Under the pieces are notes generated by a model. The model had not been told where the DNA came from and did no database searches. It saw only the letters and a program-made list of their open reading frames with translations. A stretch of DNA of 33,604 nt from JBLHKW01 sp047618565 (GTDB taxonomy: Bacteria; Planctomycetota; UBA1135; GCA-002686595). This document shows, in pieces, positions 31,801 to 33,604 of this stretch. A program made the position numbers and the translations under genes. The stretch covers positions 1 through 33,604 of the forward strand of contig JBLHKW010000046.1 of assembly GCA_047618565.1 (NCBI GenBank), written 5' to 3'. Each line of letters starts with the position of its first letter. Position 1 is the stretch's first letter.

Positions 31801-33604
31801 ATGAGCATCCTCCCCGAGCTCCCGATTCCCGAGCGCTACCAGGTTCTCGAGACGATCAGTCACGACGACGCCGAGGTTGTCTACCGCTGTCTCGATCGAA
31901 CCCTGGGCCGGGAGGTGTACTTCAAGCAACCCGGGGCCGCGCTGCGCGCCCTTTCGGCCGCAAGCGAGCTGGACCAGCGCACCCTGCGCGAGGCGCGCAC
32001 CCTGGCGCAGGTCGATCACCCCGGAGTGCAGCGCCTGCTGGAGGTGATCGAGTCCACGGACGGCGTGATGCTCGTGCTCGAGCCGGTCGTGGGGGAGAGC
32101 CTGGCCGAGCGGCTCGAGCGCGACGGTCCCATGTCAGCCGAGGAGGTCGCATGCCTGGGCGTCGAGATGGCGGACGCCCTGACCGCGGTCCACGGCATCG
32201 GCACTGTGCATCGGGACGTCTCGGCCAGCAGCATCCACCTGCGGCCCGACGGCTCCGCGTGCCTCTCGGGTTTTCGCTTCGCGAAGTTCAGCGCTGAGGC
32301 GGGAGCCCTCTCGACCATCGCCGAGGTGCTGCGCGCGAAAGGACCCAGGGCTGCCGAAGCCGCAGCGTTGCTGCCCGCCCACCCTGCGCCCGAGCAGTTC
32401 GGCAGCGAGCTCGCCAGCGCGCGCACGGATCTGTTCGCCCTGGGTTGTGTGCTCTACCGAGCCCTGACCGGCGAGCACGCGTTTCCGAACATGCTCGAAC
32501 ATGGTTGGTCCGCGCCAAAGAGCCCGGACAGGATCGTATCCGATGTGCCGAAGGCCCTGTCGAAGGCGCTCATGAGTTGCCTCGCGCGCTCACCTGTAGG
32601 TCGCGTGCAGAGCGCCGCCGCCCTGGCCGAAGCCTTGCGTGCCGCGGGCGGAGTGGCCGCGCATTCAGGCGCCGCGCCGCGCGGGTCCGGGGCGCGCGGC
32701 GTGCAGGTTGCCGCGCTCGCCGCCCTGGTGATCGCGGCGGTCACCGTCCTCCCGAGGTGGCTCGACTCCAGGGCCTCCGATTCCGCCGAGCCCGATGTTG
32801 GAGAGCGCGGCATCTCGATCTCGACCCCCTCCAACCCGGGCGCCTCGCTGGCCGGTTCGATCTTTGAGCCCTCGATCCACAAGTCCTACGCGCTCCTGAT
32901 CGGTATCGGCGAGGCCTACCGCAAGAACGGCCTGGCGCCGCTCGCCAACGCCAGCCGTGACGTCACCGCCATGGCCGCGATGCTCGAGGCTCTGCCGCGC
33001 GAGTGGGAAGTGGAATTGCTCACCGAGGAACGCGCCACGCGCGATGGCATCCTGGCCGCCAAGGCCGGCCTCGAGGCGAAACTCAAGCCCGACGACCGCG
33101 CCCTGATCTTCTACGCCGGCCACGGGATGGCCCACGCCAGCTCCGAGGAGAGCGGCTGGATCGTCCCCGCCGACGGCCAGACCCTGGTCGACGACCCGAG
33201 CCGCCTGAAGTGGATCCGCTACGACGAGTTCAAGCTCTTCTTCGACGAGGCGCGCGCCAAGCACATCATGATCCTGATGGACTGCTGCTACAGCGGCCGC
33301 TTCGCGAAGGTACGCGCCACCGGTGCCGTGCCCTTCGAGGAGCGCTACCTGCGCCGCAAGGCCCACGTGGTACTCACCTCCGGCCGCGGCAACGAGACCG
33401 TCCTGGACGGCGCCGCCGGCGAACATTCACCCTTCGCCGCCGCCTTCATGGACGCCATCCAGAACTGCACCGAGCCCGCGATCACGAGCAGCATGATCTA
33501 CTCGCAGATCCTGAAGCAGTTCAACCAGCGCCGGATACCCCACGAAGCGGAGCAGTACTACCCGGACCCGGCGGAACGCGGGCAGTTCGTGTTCTTCCTG
33601 GAGT
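31801..33604 (+). CDS. Pseudokinase-transmembrane-caspase fusion (3' end outside window)
   Basis: At least 601 residues, open at the window edge. Residues about 10-290 have the fold of PknB-like Ser/Thr kinases (REVYFKQ with K42, LREARTLAQVDHPGV, TVHRDV with D139, APEQF at 196-200, DLFALGCVLYRALTG). The Gly-rich loop is gone (ISHDDAEVVYRC). HRDLKPxN is HRDVSASS, and DFG is GFR (157-159), so catalysis is unlikely. A transmembrane helix lies at about 301-317. From residue 361 there is a caspase-like C14 peptidase: KSYALLIGIG, then DRALIFYAGHG (H441) and HIMILMDCCYSG (C496), an intact His/Cys dyad. ATG 31801 has a TAGAAT hexamer (31783-31788) ahead and no Shine-Dalgarno sequence. Probably a membrane-tethered orthocaspase. 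Confidence 0.85.
   Translation, partial: MSILPELPIPERYQVLETISHDDAEVVYRCLDRTLGREVYFKQPGAALRALSAASELDQRTLREARTLAQVDHPGVQRLLEVIESTDGVMLVLEPVVGESLAERLERDGPMSAEEVACLGVEMADALTAVHGIGTVHRDVSASSIHLRPDGSACLSGFRFAKFSAEAGALSTIAEVLRAKGPRAAEAAALLPAHPAPEQFGSELASARTDLFALGCVLYRALTGEHAFPNMLEHGWSAPKSPDRIVSDVPKALSKALMSCLARSPVGRVQSAAALAEALRAAGGVAAHSGAAPRGSGARGVQVAALAALVIAAVTVLPRWLDSRASDSAEPDVGERGISISTPSNPGASLAGSIFEPSIHKSYALLIGIGEAYRKNGLAPLANASRDVTAMAAMLEALPREWEVELLTEERATRDGILAAKAGLEAKLKPDDRALIFYAGHGMAHASSEESGWIVPADGQTLVDDPSRLKWIRYDEFKLFFDEARAKHIMILMDCCYSGRFAKVRATGAVPFEERYLRRKAHVVLTSGRGNETVLDGAAGEHSPFAAAFMDAIQNCTEPAITSSMIYSQILKQFNQRRIPHEAEQYYPDPAERGQFVFFLE

Noticed and set aside
1..33604. tRNA, rRNA, CRISPR array, prophage or restriction/defence island
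   Set aside because: No cloverleaf with a CCA-type end, no rRNA core sequence, no regularly spaced repeats and no phage or nuclease gene could be recognised by reading.

Overview
This is a GC-rich, gene-dense bacterial chromosome segment, almost entirely plus-strand. The best clue to its owner is a 73-residue basic protein at 3038-3259. It fits the 'small basic protein' family that I recall as restricted to the Planctomycetota-Verrucomicrobiota-Chlamydiae (PVC) superphylum. The window also has a division and cell wall (dcw) cluster with no ftsZ, ftsA or ftsQ, and an ECF sigma factor carrying a C-terminal membrane and beta-repeat extension. Together these point to Planctomycetota, probably a high-GC lineage. 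That assignment is inference from gene content, not a phylogenetic placement.

Layout: (1) 1-436 is non-coding and rich in perfect hairpins and palindrome ends. (2) 437-6056 holds a TPR lipoprotein, a SPOR-like membrane protein, the PVC small basic protein, QueE (7-deazaguanine synthesis), the ribosome-assembly GTPase Der and a small lipoprotein coupled to der. (3) 6145-10209 is a run of three glycosyltransferases (two GT-A, one GT-B). The first carries an N-terminal domain that looks like an inactivated LmbE/PIG-L deacetylase. They are followed by a HEAT-repeat lipoprotein and an acidic zinc-ribbon protein. (4) 11940-12239 holds two abutting palindromic elements that share a CTAG end. They are followed by two AGATCT-centred dyads and a phased set of TGGGG boxes just upstream of mraZ.

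(5) 12635-27562 is the dcw cluster: mraZ, rsmH, an ftsL-like gene, ftsI, murE, murF, mraY, ftsW, a LysM protein, a 72-residue coupled protein, murG, murC, murB. Most junctions are stop/start overlaps (GTGA, ATGA or TGATG), so the cluster is probably translationally coupled. It supplies muropeptide synthesis (MurB, C, E, F), lipid I and II formation (MraY, MurG) and a septal-type polymerase/transpeptidase pair (FtsW, FtsI). murD, ddl, ftsQ, ftsA and ftsZ are not in it. MurE carries the DNPR signature of meso-diaminopimelate ligases.

(6) 27609-28586 encodes a very acidic exported protein. It ends at a strong bidirectional terminator (28663-28700) facing a convergent minus-strand gene (28717-30309). 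That gene encodes an ECF sigma factor fused through a transmembrane helix to a beta-repeat domain with six NSGAG motifs. (7) 30504-31568 is an S41-type peptidase divergent from the sigma gene. From 31801 a gene runs off the window edge and encodes a pseudokinase, a transmembrane helix and a caspase-like peptidase with an intact His/Cys dyad.

The least ordinary items are the caspase-pseudokinase, the sigma-membrane-beta-repeat fusion, the FtsZ-less dcw cluster with its inserted LysM and small-protein pair, and the palindromic element family. No tRNA, rRNA, CRISPR array or transposase gene was seen.
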